A stretch of 64,000 nt of DNA, taken from the NCBI GenBank assembly GCA_949825045.1, contig OX463824.1, positions 29,792,001-29,856,000 on the forward strand. The letters run 5' to 3'. Numbering within the stretch: the first letter of the stretch is position 1; each line of letters starts with the position of its first letter. The DNA is from Argyresthia goedartella. Taxonomy: Eukaryota; Arthropoda; Insecta; Lepidoptera; Argyresthiidae. The notes under the pieces were generated by a model. That model made no database searches and was not told the DNA's origin. It worked only from the letters and a program-made list of their open reading frames with translations. Made by a program: the position numbers and the translations under genes. Shown one piece after another: positions 11,680-22,951 of the stretch.

Positions 11680-11843
11680 ATATTTAGTAGCGATAAATAC
11701 TTATGTAAATACATAGAAAACATCCAAGACTAAGAAACAAATATTCATGCTCATCACACAAATATTTGCCCTTACCGGGATTCGAACCCAGGACGTTCAG
11801 CTTCGTCGGCAGGGTCACTACCCGCTAGGCTCAACCGGTCGTC
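11680..11843 (-). mobile_element. tRNA-derived SINE variant
   Basis: On the minus strand the head contains the B-box-like GGTTCGAATCCC (GGGATTCGAACCC on +) and a TAGCGGGTAGTGACCCTGCC-like A-box region, followed by a body resembling SINE family 2 but diverged. A partner copy is at 31685-31806. Confidence 0.6.
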
Positions 11844-12536
11844 AACACGAAACTATTAGTTAGATAGATAATTACTTGTTTGAACTTAAATATACAATAA
11901 ACTTATATATATAGGCACACCACATTGATTCTACAAATTTTAATGCTACAATTTAAATACAATCAAATCTATTTTATTTTATCAAAATCATCTTCATATT
12001 TTACATTGATAATTGTGTACTTGAGCATACCGTTGTCTCGTCCATTCTAGCTCTGGCAGAATACCAGCGTCACAGTTGTGGGACGTCTCTCATTGGCTGG
12101 AAATACTGGCTTCTGATTGGTCGAACATTTTCGATTTCATTTAGACGAATCTAAGGCCATGGTCATAGTAGTGAGGTTTTTTTGTAAGCAAGTTTAACAT
12201 TCACTTGACACATAGCATAACCTAATATTATTCATATTTGGTTAGTTTAAAAAAAAATAAACTCAATTCTGCTATTTGTTAAAAAAAATACTGTGAAGAC
12301 TGAGTTTAAGTGCATTATATTTATTGAGTCAAATTTGGCTAGAGTAGGTTATTGTGGCTAAATTTCAATTGGGTTATAGGTTAGATTGGAACTTAAAAGA
12401 AGCAAAACCGAAGCGTAGCAGAGCGGAGCGGAGCGAAGCGTATGCAAATAAAAAAACATTTAATGATATTAATAGATTTTTTGAGACAGAGACACTATGA
12501 ACACACCCTAATCTCTGATGTAGCAGTTGTCTATGG
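11844..12536. other. No gene seen
   Basis: AT-rich. A GAGCGGAGCGGAGCG simple repeat lies at about 12420-12438, just before the GC-rich mosaic at 12537. Confidence 0.45.
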
Positions 12537-12715
12537 TACTCGGGACGCCAATTCCGGGGCCGGGCATTCCGAGGTCGAGCACTTTTTTGTACGGCCACGA
12601 ATTGCTCGGCCCAGGAATGCCCGACCCCGGAATCGTGGGCTTTCGGGACGCCAATTCCGGGGCCGGACATTCCTGGGCCGGACAATACTGGGCCGGGCAT
12701 TACAGGGACTCCAGT
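12537..12715. repeat. GC-rich mosaic of GGCCGGGCATTCC-like units
   Basis: GGGACGCCAATTCCGGGG occurs at about 12543 and again at about 12646. Between and after these, GGCCNGGCATTCC-like units recur on both strands. The three overlapping open frames here (12374-12718 minus, 12442-12756 and 12527-12730 plus) arise from the repeat and look like no known protein. Confidence 0.6.
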
Positions 12716-12887
12716 CACATTACCACATAGTGATCCTTACCGTACTCCAATGTTAGCTTGTGTAAATGTATTATTCATTGTTTGTTTTATTTAACAGCTG
12801 TGTTGTTTTTTTTGGAGATTTAATTTCTTATTTTGAATTATAATTATGTGTTTTTGTATGTACCATGAATAAATGAATTTATCTAAC

Positions 12888-13045
12888 TTCTGGCCCCACA
12901 CTTGGATAACCTGTGACGTGGGAACCAGAGACAACGACGTCACACATATCTGGTTTTTTTTCTCTCGTCCTCAGTCGGGATTTGAACCCGGGTCCTCTCT
13001 CTTGGGAGACAGAGCCTCGAACCGCAAGGCCATAGAACTCGTTGC
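12888..13045 (-). mobile_element. tRNA-derived SINE, family 1
   Basis: The minus strand carries the family-1 head with B-box-like GGTTCAAATCCCG (13000-12980) and the body markers TGACGTC and GTTCCCACGTC. The left boundary is in CTTCTGGCCCCACACTTGG. Diverged, with substitutions in the A box region. Confidence 0.75.
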
Positions 13046-13437
13046 TAAAGCCGTACTTTCACCCCAGAACTGGCATGTGAGGCCTAAAGATAATTTTTGT
13101 GTTCACAGTCAGATCGATAGGGCCATTATGGATTTGCAGAAGTTATTATGATGTAACGAAATTATTGCAGATACAGAAATACATGGCGACCTCTAGTTAC
13201 TACTAGTGTTCTGGTTTCCTCCATCAATTCTGTAGGCTCCACCAAATCGATCCACCAGTGGGGCAAACAGCACTCTGGGGTTCACTGTGATCCACCTTTG
13301 TCTGGGTGACACTTGCAACATTTTTGGGACCCACCTTTCCCGGCCGGGAGGATGATTAATTAATTCACATTTCTTGGAGGTTTATACCTACAGGTTTGAG
13401 ACGTTGCTGTTTCTGGTTTCCACACAGAGGCCAAAAT
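13046..13437. other. No gene seen
   Basis: Mixed-composition sequence between two SINEs with no supported gene. No long frame with recognisable content. Confidence 0.45.
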
Positions 13438-13692
13438 GACGACCCGAATGGCCGAGTCGGCAGTGACCCTGCCTACGAAGCCAAGGGTCCCGGATTCGAG
13501 TCCCGGTAGGGGCAAATATTTGTTCGATGAGAACGGATGTTTGTACCCTAGTCATGGTTGTTTATCTATATAAGTATAATATTTATCTATATAAGTACGT
13601 GTATCGTTGTCTAGTACCTAGATACAGGGAATCCTAGTTTGGGGCTACATCAATGTGTTTAAATATTGTCCAAGGTATTATTGTATTATTAT
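13438..13692 (+). mobile_element. tRNA-derived SINE, family 2
   Basis: A well-kept copy: GACGACCCGAATGGCCGAGT head, B box GGATTCGAGTCCCG, body through GGGAATCCTAGTTTGGGG, and a TTATTATT tail. Confidence 0.85.
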
Positions 13693-14007
13693 TGAATAGC
13701 TTACCCCTTAACTAATTATCTTCTGTTGTGCACAATTCTAGGAATAATCTTACATGCCTTGAATACTGAAATCAATATACAGTAGACCATTATTTTATTG
13801 CCCCACTGTGTTTCCATTGAAACTCTGTTTGACTCTTTAAACCAACAATTATACATACATCTGTTGTGTTGAAGGGGTTGAAGGACATACCAACGATTTG
13901 TCGGTATGTTTACTGGCAACATTTGTTGTGTAATTTGCCATTAATCAAATATTGATTTGATAAACGTTTTACTTCGTGGCACGAAACTGTGTATATTTTT
14001 TTTATAA

Positions 14008-14195
14008 TACGGGCACATACATTGCTTCTGACCCCAAATTATGATACCGTGTGACGTGGGAACCAGAAACAGCGACATCACACAAATATAAACATCCAAG
14101 ACCTGGGGTTTTTTCTTTATCCCCAGCCGGGGATCGAACCCGGGTCCTCTCGCATGGTAGTAGAGCCATAACCGCAGTACCACAGACGTCGACTA
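14008..14195 (-). mobile_element. tRNA-derived SINE, family 1
   Basis: The minus-strand head ends near 14195. B box GGTTCGATCCCC (about 14140-14125), then an A-rich linker and the CTTGGATGTTTATATTTG body, to GGGCACATAC at left. The open frames at 13941-14377 are this SINE read in several phases. Confidence 0.8.
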
Positions 14196-14663
14196 ATGTA
14201 GGTAATATCACGATACTCAAAGGAGAGGCGATTTCTACGCGACTCTCGGAGACTAGTTGCCACGAAGTATCTCACGTATATTTGAAAGGAGGCCCGCACA
14301 CTACCGGTATGTGGCGACTGTCTCCAATACTCTGTATTGGGAAAGGGCTTATGTGTTACTAAGGGCGCCTGACTCAACGGGCCTCTGCAAAACTGTATTT
14401 CTACCGCCCAAAATGTGAGTACACTATTCTGGAAGGAACCAATTTGGCTATGGTTTTACGGCAAATTATTTTAAAATTATAGTATTGTAATTCGGTGGTT
14501 TCTCCTCTGTCGTGATCAAAGCGAATTTCGTGACCGACCAAATGCCAAGGTGCCGCGATTAAGTTTGCGTGTCTCATGGCCGAAGCCTATTTATTATTGA
14601 GACCTCTTTAAACAAGTGTTGGGTTGTTTGTTGCTTACCTTTGGTTGAACTTTAGGTTTCAGT

Positions 14664-14853
14664 TAAGCCTTCGGCATACCGCAGGCGAGACAGGAGCAGG
14701 TCGGTAGCAGGTCTCTTGTGTCAAACACCAGAGACTCTATGAAGTATGTCTCACCAAATTCGAAAGCGGTCGGTGTGGCGGACATTTAACCATGCATTTG
14801 ACAACACCGACAGCCGCCTAGTCCCTGTCCTGCCTGCGGTGTGCCGAAGCCTT
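14664..14853. mobile_element. 190-bp TIR element, CCTTCGGCATACCGCAGG type
   Basis: The termini AAGCCTTCGGCATACCGCAG and its inverse (right end CTGCGGTGTGCCGAAGCCTT) extend as imperfect arms of about 45 bases containing GACAGG and GTCGGT. Non-coding, GC-rich, compact; fits a MITE. Confidence 0.7.
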
Positions 14854-15097
14854 TAATTGTTATTGTATGGGGTTATTGAGCGTGATGGGTCACTAGTTAT
14901 AAGTCCTCACACTATGACATTTATGGTTTTGCCTGCCACAATTAATTTCACATTAATACATTGAAGGATGTTCGCCACCTTAATATAGCCTTTTGACCAA
15001 GAATGCGCTTATTTCACACGAGCTATAATTTGAAGCGATTGCGATTTCCATTTGAATAGAATCGGGATGTGTCAAGAGATACAGAATGGAGCTACAT

Positions 15098-15287
15098 AAA
15101 CATAAACATAACATTTTCATACAGGCACATACATTGATTCTGTCCCCACACTTGGATACCCTGTGTCGTTGAAATTAGAATCAGCGACATCACATACAGA
15201 TAAACATCCAAGACCTGTTTTTTTTCCTTTATCCGGCCGGGGATCGAACCCAAGACCTCTCGCATGGAAGGCGGAGCCACAGAGGTC
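15098..15287 (-). mobile_element. tRNA-derived SINE, family 1
   Basis: Minus strand, with GGTTCGATCCCC at about 15248-15237, a run of T on + (A on -) after it, and CAGGTCTTGGATG. The tail is the AT-rich ATGTTTATGTTTATG at about 15115-15098. Confidence 0.8.
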
Positions 15288-15750
15288 GTATAATAGCTGT
15301 CGCTACCGTCATAGGTTTGTCAGGCTGTAACTAGGCTGTCTAGAGAATTGACTGAATTTGTGCTCAACTCTCTGCCACTCCCTATGAGAAAAGGCTGGGT
15401 TAGAATTAATTTCTGAATAATAATCAATCCACATAAAAAAAGGCAATCTCTGGATGTCTGGTCCTGGATATCTCTTGCCTCTATCTATTTATAGCTGCAT
15501 TTCCCGATGACTGCAAAGAGAAAGGCTCTACCAGGAATTCAGCAAATGGAGGTAACCTAATTAAACTGCAGTGACGTCATTTCCTGCTTCCTGAACCTGC
15601 GTCGGGGGAGACACTAATCTAGACTGAGTTAGTCTGGGCCGCACTGCACTGGATGTAACGGATTGGTGTTTTGTGGATGAAATAAAATGCTCCTTAGCTC
15701 ACCATATGCCTAGGTGGAAAATGGGATGTCAAGGACAGAGAGCAGACTCG
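15288..15750. other. No gene seen
   Basis: No supported element. A short GC-richer patch around 15595-15660 has no recognisable coding content. Confidence 0.4.
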
Positions 15751-16221
15751 AAAAAACTGGCCAAGTGCGAGTCGGACTCGCGCACGAAGGGTTTCGTATC
15801 ATTATCTATTAAAACTGCAAAAAATAATGTTTGTTAGAGGGGAGCCCCCTTATTTTTTAATTTTTTAAGTGAATATATAACTCAATATTCTGTGAATATT
15901 TCAATCGTCTACCTGTTGCCGTCATCAACATCGAGCAAATACGAGAAACAAAATTTTGTTGTATGCGAGCCCCGTTAAATATTTATTTTATTCTGTTTTT
16001 TAGTATTTGTTGTTATAGCGGCAACAGAAATACATCATCTGTGTAAATTTCAACTGTCTAGCTATCACGGTTCATGAGATACATGATGATGATGACGATG
16101 ATTATGATGATGAGGTGGGACGCCCGCTGAACCACGGGCAGGTGATCGGTCCTCTATCATAACTACGACGGACGGACGGACGGACAGCAGAGGCTAAGTA
16201 ATAGGGTCGGTACGGAACCCT
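15751..16221 (-). repeat. GGTTCCGTACC repeat family, full copy
   Basis: Reverse orientation: AAAACTGGCCAAGTGCGAGTC at left is the inverted 3' terminus, and GGTACGGAACCCT at 16209-16221 is the inverted start. A GATGATGATGACGATG microsatellite (about 16083-16115) interrupts the body. Confidence 0.8.
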
Positions 16222-16681
16222 CAAAAATGAGGTTTAATTAAACAATAGCTGAGCTAGTAAAATCATTTCTTTGCTTCAGGTAACAATATAACATGTACAT
16301 AAACCTCATCTTCCATATCATCATCATTTTGGCATGAACAGCTGCCTTCCACTAAAACCATAATTCTCTTCATACCAGACTCTACCACAAGTTGACCCTC
16401 GATATAGACTAAACTCTACTCCATTAAAGTCACGTTCCCTCATGAATCACAAGCAAACCATTTCTATTACCTAGCCGGCGGAGCGAGGTAATATTTCACT
16501 CAAAAGTTCGCGGCCGGTCGCATCGGCCACGTATTTTTAAAATTGCTTTCGTTCAAACTTAGATTACTGTCGATCGATTTGTGCGAAAAGCTCTGGCGGT
16601 TCGAGACATGAAGGAATTTATTGCGTTGGCAAGTTCATTTTGTCAGGCAGTTAAAATGCCTGCACAAGTCAAGATTAGATT
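16222..16681. other. No gene seen
   Basis: No supported gene or repeat boundary. Confidence 0.4.
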
Positions 16682-16768
16682 GCAGGCACACACTTTGCTT
16701 CAGGCTCAACACTAAGATACCCTGTGTCATGGGAACCATCAACAGTGACGTCACACACCTTTATATGT
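16682..16768 (-). mobile_element. SINE family 1, 3' half only
   Basis: TTGCAGGCACACACTTTGCTTC to TGACGTCACACACC matches the 3' half of family 1. The tRNA head is absent, cut by the foldback element that starts directly after. Confidence 0.65.
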
Positions 16769-16770
16769 GT

Positions 16771-17408
16771 GGTTAAATCAGACACTTAACTAACTCTCTA
16801 GCGTTATTAAATACCGACGTTTAACCAAGTCACTAGCATTTTGATTTAAATAAAGCATCGTCAAAAACTTTTAACAACCTGTCTTACCGAAAGCCGATGT
16901 GTTGGAAACAAGATGGCGTCACGACACGTCACACACCTTTATATGTATGGTTAAATCAGACACTTAACTAACTCTCTAGACCGTTAATTAAATACCAACG
17001 TTTAACCAAGTCACTAAAATTGCGTCAGACAATTGAGTGAACGAAAAGTTTAACGAGTTGTCTAAATGTTCCTAGGCAACAAGACATATACATTTTTTTT
17101 AAGTTTATGTTTTAAGTATGTTTTATTGTTCTTACATGTTCAACCTAACACGAGGGATAAAGGGGGCTTCGCTTCGCTCAACCCCTTTACCCTTCACCTA
17201 AGCTACCGCAATGTTTTGCCCTGATATAAGCGGTGCAAATCAGCTGTTGTCGTGATGCCATCTTGTTTTCCAACACGCCGGCTTTCGGTAAGACAGATTG
17301 TTAAAAGTTTTTGACGATGCTTTATTTAAATCAAAATGCTAGTGACTTGGTTAAACGTCGGTATTTAAATAACGCTAGAGAGTTAGTTAAGTGTCTGATT
17401 TAACCAAC
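16771..17408. mobile_element. Nested foldback element type A with shared core
   Basis: The outer arms (16771-16925 and about 17248-17408) are inverted copies, including GGTTAAATCAGACACTTAAC and the inner AAGATGGCGTCACGA. A second left arm starts at 16949, 178 bases after the first and preceded by the same ACACACCTTTATATGT. That inner arm matches the right half of the element at 8921. The shared core lies at 17121-17227 in plus orientation. Confidence 0.7.
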
Positions 17409-17902
17409 CGACTGCGACATGAGTATGACTCCAACCAAGACTTCGACTCGGAATCTTTCGCTTGGCATCCAGACCCTAGAATCACATCGCCGCAGAGGTC
17501 GTAATTTAACCCAGATGTTACGGGATTTTTGAAAATTGGATCGCGATTTTTAACTTTAACACTTTAAGATAAGGTTCAAATCCTATGAAACAAAATTTAT
17601 CAAACGCTAGTAACATGTGGGTTAAACAAAATTCTAGCGATTCCTCGGTGCTCTTACTGCGTGTGTATCCTGTGAAGTTCGAGTGGCGTGGTTCTGTTCT
17701 GTTGCCACAAAGATTGGAGGCGCTGCTAACTAGACAAAAGTCTTATATATATAGATGCAAAACAGTTGGGGCATACTGTCAGCCGTAATGAGAATGAAGC
17801 CTTAACTATCTAACTGACGTCGTTATGTTCGTTAGAACTTAACTGATAGTTTGAAATTCGAGGGCTAATTTCCGATTTCCGTAGATTCTCAAACTATTTT
17901 TT
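17409..17902. other. No gene seen
   Basis: The 67-codon frame at 17585-17788 has no recognisable domain and no supporting signals. Confidence 0.45.
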
Positions 17903-18307
17903 AGGGTTCCATGCCCGAGGGGTGCCAAACGGGACCCTATTACTAAGCCTACGCTGTCCGTCCGTCCGTCCGTCCGCCTGTCACCAGGCTGTATCTCATG
18001 AACCGTGATAGTTACACAGTTGAAATTTTCCCAGTTGATGTATTTCTGTTGCCACTAAAAAACAGAATAAAACGAATATTTAAGGCGACTCCCATACAAC
18101 AAACGTTTTTTTTCTCGTATTTGCTCGATATACGCTTGAAATATTCACAGAATATTTTTTTAAGGTGAATTTACTTTAAAAATATATTAAAAATAAAACA
18201 GATATTTAAGGGGGGGCTCCCATTCAACAAACGTATTTTTTTCTGTTTAGATAGATAATGGTACGGAACCCTTCGTACGCGAGTTCGACTCGGACTTAGC
18301 CGGTTTT
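17903..18307 (+). repeat. GGTTCCGTACC repeat family, full copy
   Basis: Starts AGGGTTCCATGCCCGAGG, has a CCGT microsatellite at about 17957-17975, and ends GTACGGAACCCTTCG followed by a GACTCGGACTTAGCCGG terminus. The GATATACG-containing body is partly duplicated. Confidence 0.75.
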
Positions 18308-18898
18308 CCAAAATTTATTTTGTTGGTATTGGTCCGATTGTACCATTTCTAGAACACATTCAGTAAACATTTCCATTGCGAAATCAAAATCAAAATGAAT
18401 AAATTATATTATTATGTTAACGCTGCTCAATGATTGTTTCTCTTTTTTGAAGCATTTCGCAGTAAAATTAAATCGGACTGATAATTTCTGCATGAGTGAT
18501 TCTAGAGTATTGAAATGAATTAAACAAAAAATATGCGAACTTCGTAATAATATCGCGGTCCTTTGGGTTAAAATATCATTTGACTCCTAAAATATGATAT
18601 GTTTTTTACGACACATTTGTATCAATAAAAAATACTTGAACTGATCATACACTTTTGTTCCACCAACAAAATGCCGACAAGCACCTTAATTTCTCCTAAG
18701 TCATAGAACCTAGCTTCATAAATTAAATAGTAAACGTTTTTAATTGGTAATATCCTGATGCGCTGTTAAATTTACTTCAATATTGCAGACGGCGTCATTA
18801 AGCTAGGCCTTTCCCGTTTAGGAGTAATTTGGTGCTATCTCACTGGAACTTTTTCATTGCTCGTCAGTGTATTAATAATTTACGTTGTTATTTTAATG
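18308..18898. other. No gene seen
   Basis: AT-rich DNA with no supported feature. Confidence 0.45.
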
Positions 18899-18936
18899 AA
18901 CGACGACCTAAGGTTTAAAAACCTTAGGTCGTCGTT
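18899..18936. repeat. Perfect 17-bp-stem hairpin
   Basis: AACGACGACCTAAGGTT (18899-18915) is followed after four bases (TAAA) by its exact inverse (18920-18936). It lies just upstream of a SINE. Confidence 0.9.
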
Positions 18937-18949
18937 TGTGATACAGATG

Positions 18950-19165
18950 ATGACCTCTGTTGCGCAGTGGTTGTGGCTTTGCCTACCATATGAGGGGTTC
19001 CCGGGTTCGATCCCCGGCTGGGGGTAAATAGAAAATAAAAAAAAAGGTCTTGAAAGTCTATATGTGTGTGACATCGCTTTTTCTGGTACCCACAACACAC
19101 GGTGTCCTAGTGTTGGGTCAGAAGCAATGTATGTGCCTGTATGTAAATGTTAATGTTTATGTTTA
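18950..19165 (+). mobile_element. tRNA-derived SINE, family 1
   Basis: Head GACCTCTGTTGCGCAGTGG, B box GGGTTCGATCCCCGG (about 19004-19018), an A-rich linker, the TGACATCGC body and an ATGTTTATGTTTAAG tail. Confidence 0.85.
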
Positions 19166-19544
19166 AGTATAGGTGCGTTATAAAGGCTGATTTGTCATAC
19201 ATATGACAGTAATAACCGCTCACAATGAATGTCATGTTATCCAAATTAATCAAAATTAAGTGTTTTTTAATTTTATGCTATTTCACAGAATCATAGATAA
19301 ATTAGCTAACAAACGCCAGTCATAAGTTAGCCAAAGGATTTTTTTTTGTAGTAAATGAGTTTATGACAAATATTGAAAAAAAAAGGTTAAAAAACCTACA
19401 TTACTCGAAACCCATAATTTTTATGATGAGGTATCATGGGGTAAAATTTGCTGGTATATCACAATATATTTATCGAATAACATATCACTCTGTAAATCAC
19501 TACGCCACAGCCACATTTGCGATATAAAATGTCCGATAAAAATG
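19166..19544. other. No gene seen
   Basis: AT-rich spacer between two like-oriented family-1 SINEs. Confidence 0.45.
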
Positions 19545-19765
19545 ACGACTTCTGTGGCGCATCGGTTGTGACTCTGCCTACCATGCGAGAGGTCCCGGGT
19601 TCGATCCCCGGCTGGGGGTAAAAAAAAAGGTCTTGGATGTTTAAATGTGTGTGACGTGGCTGTTTCTGGTTCCCACGACACCTGTTATCCTAGCGTGGGG
19701 CCAGAAGCAATGCATGCGCCTGTATGTATGTCTATGTTTTATGTTGATGTTATGTTTTGTTATAT
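19545..19765 (+). mobile_element. tRNA-derived SINE, family 1
   Basis: Head GACTTCTGTGGCGCATCGG, B box GGGTTCGATCCCCGG, GTAAAAAAAAAGGTCTTGG linker, GACGTGGCTGTTTCTGG body and a TATGTTTTATG tail that abuts the LINE. Confidence 0.85.
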
Positions 19766-19789
19766 GAGGAAGTTAGGGCATATTTACAG

Positions 19790-19886
19790 GAGTTGTGCTC
19801 ACACCGAAACCGGCACCGTGGTAGAGTTGTCGACAAAGGAGTTGTGCTCACCCGAAACCGGCACCGTGGTAGAGTTGTCGACAAAG
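19790..19886 (+). repeat. 48/49-bp tandem duplication inside LINE ORF1
   Basis: GAGTTGTGCTCACACCGAAAC... at 19790-19838 is repeated at 19839-19886 with one base missing. The protein read here contains ETGTVVELSTK twice. Confidence 0.85.
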
Positions 19887-20057
19887 TGGGCATACAAGTC
19901 CTTCAAAATAGGTGTTCCAGAGTCGCTTTTTGACACCTGCTTCTCCATGGATGTGTGGCCTGTTGACGCCCGTATCAAGGAGTGGCTGCCCTTTCAGACC
20001 TACATTGAGCTCTACAAAAACAGTAAAAATAAATCACCGCCCCGCCCACCCCAATGA
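19791..20057 (+). pseudogene. LINE ORF1, C-terminal remnant
   Basis: The frame ends ...FDTCFSMDVWPVDARIKEW, then a basic tail ending PPRPPQ and a stop at 20057. A W-P-x-x-x-x-x-x-x-W segment just before the stop and directly upstream of the endonuclease ORF is usual for ORF1 of lepidopteran CR1/Jockey-like elements, where the protein binds the element RNA. Zinc knuckles or other ORF1 domains are not present because the 5' part is missing. The internal 48-bp duplication adds ETGTVVELSTK repeats. The start given in this frame at 19647 lies in the neighbouring SINE and is not real. Confidence 0.55.
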
Positions 20058-22951
20058 ATATCTTGATATCCTTTATCAAAATGTCCGCGGTATCAAAACG
20101 CGGTTGGAGTTTTGGCGGCATAACCTGCTGGTGCTGGATCACCACCTCGTCGCCGCTACGGAGACGTTCCTAGACTCGTTGGTTGGAGATGCCGAGGTCA
20201 CAGCGGGAGGCTGGAGCGTGCTGCGCCGGGACCGCGCTACCGCGTGCGGAGGCGTGCTGCTCGCCGCCCGCCCTGGCATCACACTGAGACGACGCCACGA
20301 CCTTGAAACGCCGAACGGTGAAGATCTCTGGGCGACTGTGACTGTTGGGGTAGTGACGGTTACCGTCTGTGTAGTTTACATAGATCCCAGCAGAAAGAAA
20401 AACAAGAAGAAAATCACCCAGGCGGATAAGGACGCCGAGTATATGAACTGGTTTTCGAAAACAGAGGAAAATGTAGCCCAAGTGAACAGTACATTAATTA
20501 TTCTAGGAGACCTCAATTTGAACAGTGCTTCAGTTGCAACACTTAACTATTATTGTTATTTTCTAAGTGTATGTGGTATGTATGAACCGAATGAAGTGAA
20601 GAATGATCATGATGGCGTGCTTGATGTGGTGTTACTGCCGGAGAGTGTGCGTGACGTAACTGTGCGCGCTTCCGTGTCAGGAAGCCTGGTGCCACGTACT
20701 GACGCCTACCACCCGCCTCTCGACGTCATTGTGCCCGTGTTGTATGCGCAGAGAGCTGGCCAGCGATCTGGCCGCTTGGATCCCAGCAACATTGGAGGTC
20801 GCAATGACTGGAACTGTGCCAAGGGCAATCACGCAGTCCTGTACGAACTCATGTGTAGCATATCTTGGGACAGTGTTCTCGAAGCTACTGATGTAGAGAC
20901 GGCAGTCGGTCGCTTCTACGATTCCATTTACGGAGTCTTCAACAACTGTATCCCGAAGAAGACCAGACCAACCCAGCCTACAAGGAGATACCCGGTGTGG
21001 TTCACTGGTGATATAATAAGGGACTTGGCCACGAAGGCCATACTCCACCGTAAATGGAAAACGGGGAGGAGGCCGGCTGACTACGTCTCATTCAGCGAGC
21101 TAAGAGCCAACCTCAAGTGTCGCGTAGATACAGCCTACGCCAACCACATGAGTAGTATTGAAAGCAATATTAGACATAACCCACGCGCATTTTGGAAATA
21201 TGTAAGTGGCCTACGATCGAAGGGTGGTTTCGAACCTCGGGTCACGCATCGGGGCCGGGAACACGTTGGAGAGGAGGCAGCAGCCGCATTTGCAAACTAC
21301 TTCTCAGACGTTTTCCTCCCTGATGAGCCAGCGCTCGATCCAGATCTGGTAAACATTTCTGATGACTCGTGCACTGCTAATCACATACAAGTTTCACATA
21401 TTTCCAGTAGGGACATAAAGGAAGGGCTGAAGCAGCTAAGGCCAAGGAGCGCAATTGGGCCGGATAACGTCCCTCCCTACTTTTTGAAGGCCTACAGCGA
21501 TCAACTGGTTTTACCTTTGGGTCGGATATTCAATCTTGTTCTTGAACAAGGTAAGTACCCCACCAGCTGGAATGCTTTCTCGAGTCAGTCCTTTCCCCAA
21601 GACAAGTGACACTGCCTCCGTTGATCAATATCGACCTATTGCGATCCTGAGTTCATTGGCAAAACTGTTCGAGTCGATCATAAAAGACAAAATCGGTTCG
21701 CAGATTGCGCCTTATCTGAGCGACTCGCAACACGGATTCAGGAGTCGCCGCTCAGTTAACACCAACTTGCTGACTTTAGTCGAGATTGTGTCGAAGTGCA
21801 TGGACAAGGGATGTCAGGTGGACGTCGCCTATATGGACTTTCGTAAGGCGTTCGACGGAGTCGATAATGACGTCCTAATGAAGAAGTTATGTGCCATTGG
21901 ATTTGCCCCACGGCTGTTGGTTTTCTTCGCTGACTACCTCAAGAACCGCCAGCAATATGTGCGACACGGCTGCTTTGAGTCCCAGCCGTACCATACACGG
22001 TCGGGCGTTAGCCAAGGGTCTATTCTCGGTCCGTTGTTATTTATCATTATGATAAATGACCTGGAATTAGAGCTTAAACACGCCAATTGCCTTCTGTATG
22101 CGGACGATCTGAAACTGATACTTCCCGTGAGTTCAGAGGATGATTGTAGTTTGCTGCAGGAAGATTTAGACGCGGTTCATAGGTGGAGTGTGAACAATAA
22201 ACTCCTCTTCAATACTGCCAAGTGCTATGTAATGTCCTTTACGCGCTCCTCTCATCCTATAAGCGCGATATATACACTCGGTACGGAGTCTTTGACTCGA
22301 GTGTATTCGATTAGGGACCTCGGTGTTACGTTCGACCCTAAACTTACATTCCATGAGCACATGAGCACATTGGCCAAGGAATGCTTCAAAAGATTGGGGT
22401 TTGTAATACGGAATAGTAAGGGATTCCATAACCTGGGCGTGGTCCAGCTTCTCTACATGGCCCTAGTGAGAACCAAACTTGAATCTAGCTCGGTGGTTTG
22501 GAATCCGCATGAAAGCTCCTACATACTTTTGCTCGAGAAGGTACACAAAGCTTTCCTACGATACCTATATAAGCGGAAATTTGGATACTACCCTTATCTT
22601 TATCCATCCGCTTTTATATTGGGTATGCTCGGATACAACTCACTAGAGGTCAGACGTAACACCGAGCAGCTTCTGACTGTGTGTCGATTGTTGCGAGGCG
22701 ACAGTGACTGTGTCGCGCTTGTCGGTACGGTATGCGCGCTATACGTGCCCGACAGCTATCTCCGCGCGCGTAGGCACCAGCTGTTAGCGGGCGGCACGTA
22801 CCGCACGGTGGCGCGCCAGCAGTCTCCACTGGTGAGGGCGCGGGATAGCCTCAATGCTCTGCTGGCTGCTGCACCACTGACTGATCTGTTTGGTGATGAG
22901 TGGAGGCATATTGTGCGAGAATGTGGCAGGTTCTGCGAGATGAAGGAGTAA
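20056..22951 (+). pseudogene. LINE ORF2: APE endonuclease and reverse transcriptase, one frameshift
   Basis: The N-terminal part is an apurinic-type endonuclease: YQNVRGIK (about 20076), TETFLDS (about 20158), GGVLLA, GDLNLN (about 20506) and DAYHPPLD (about 20701). The reverse transcriptase follows with GPDNVPPYFLK (about 21458), YMDFRKAFDGVD (about 21831), SGVSQGSILGPL and the catalytic YADDLKL (22096-22116). The frame changes between about 21577 and 21585, in the fingers region, so the protein is split into 20056-21609 and 21583-22951. Both halves are otherwise open, which suggests a recent insertion. The C-terminus ends FCEMKE with no RNase H, as in CR1/Jockey members. It would nick the target and copy the element RNA in place. 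Confidence 0.88.
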
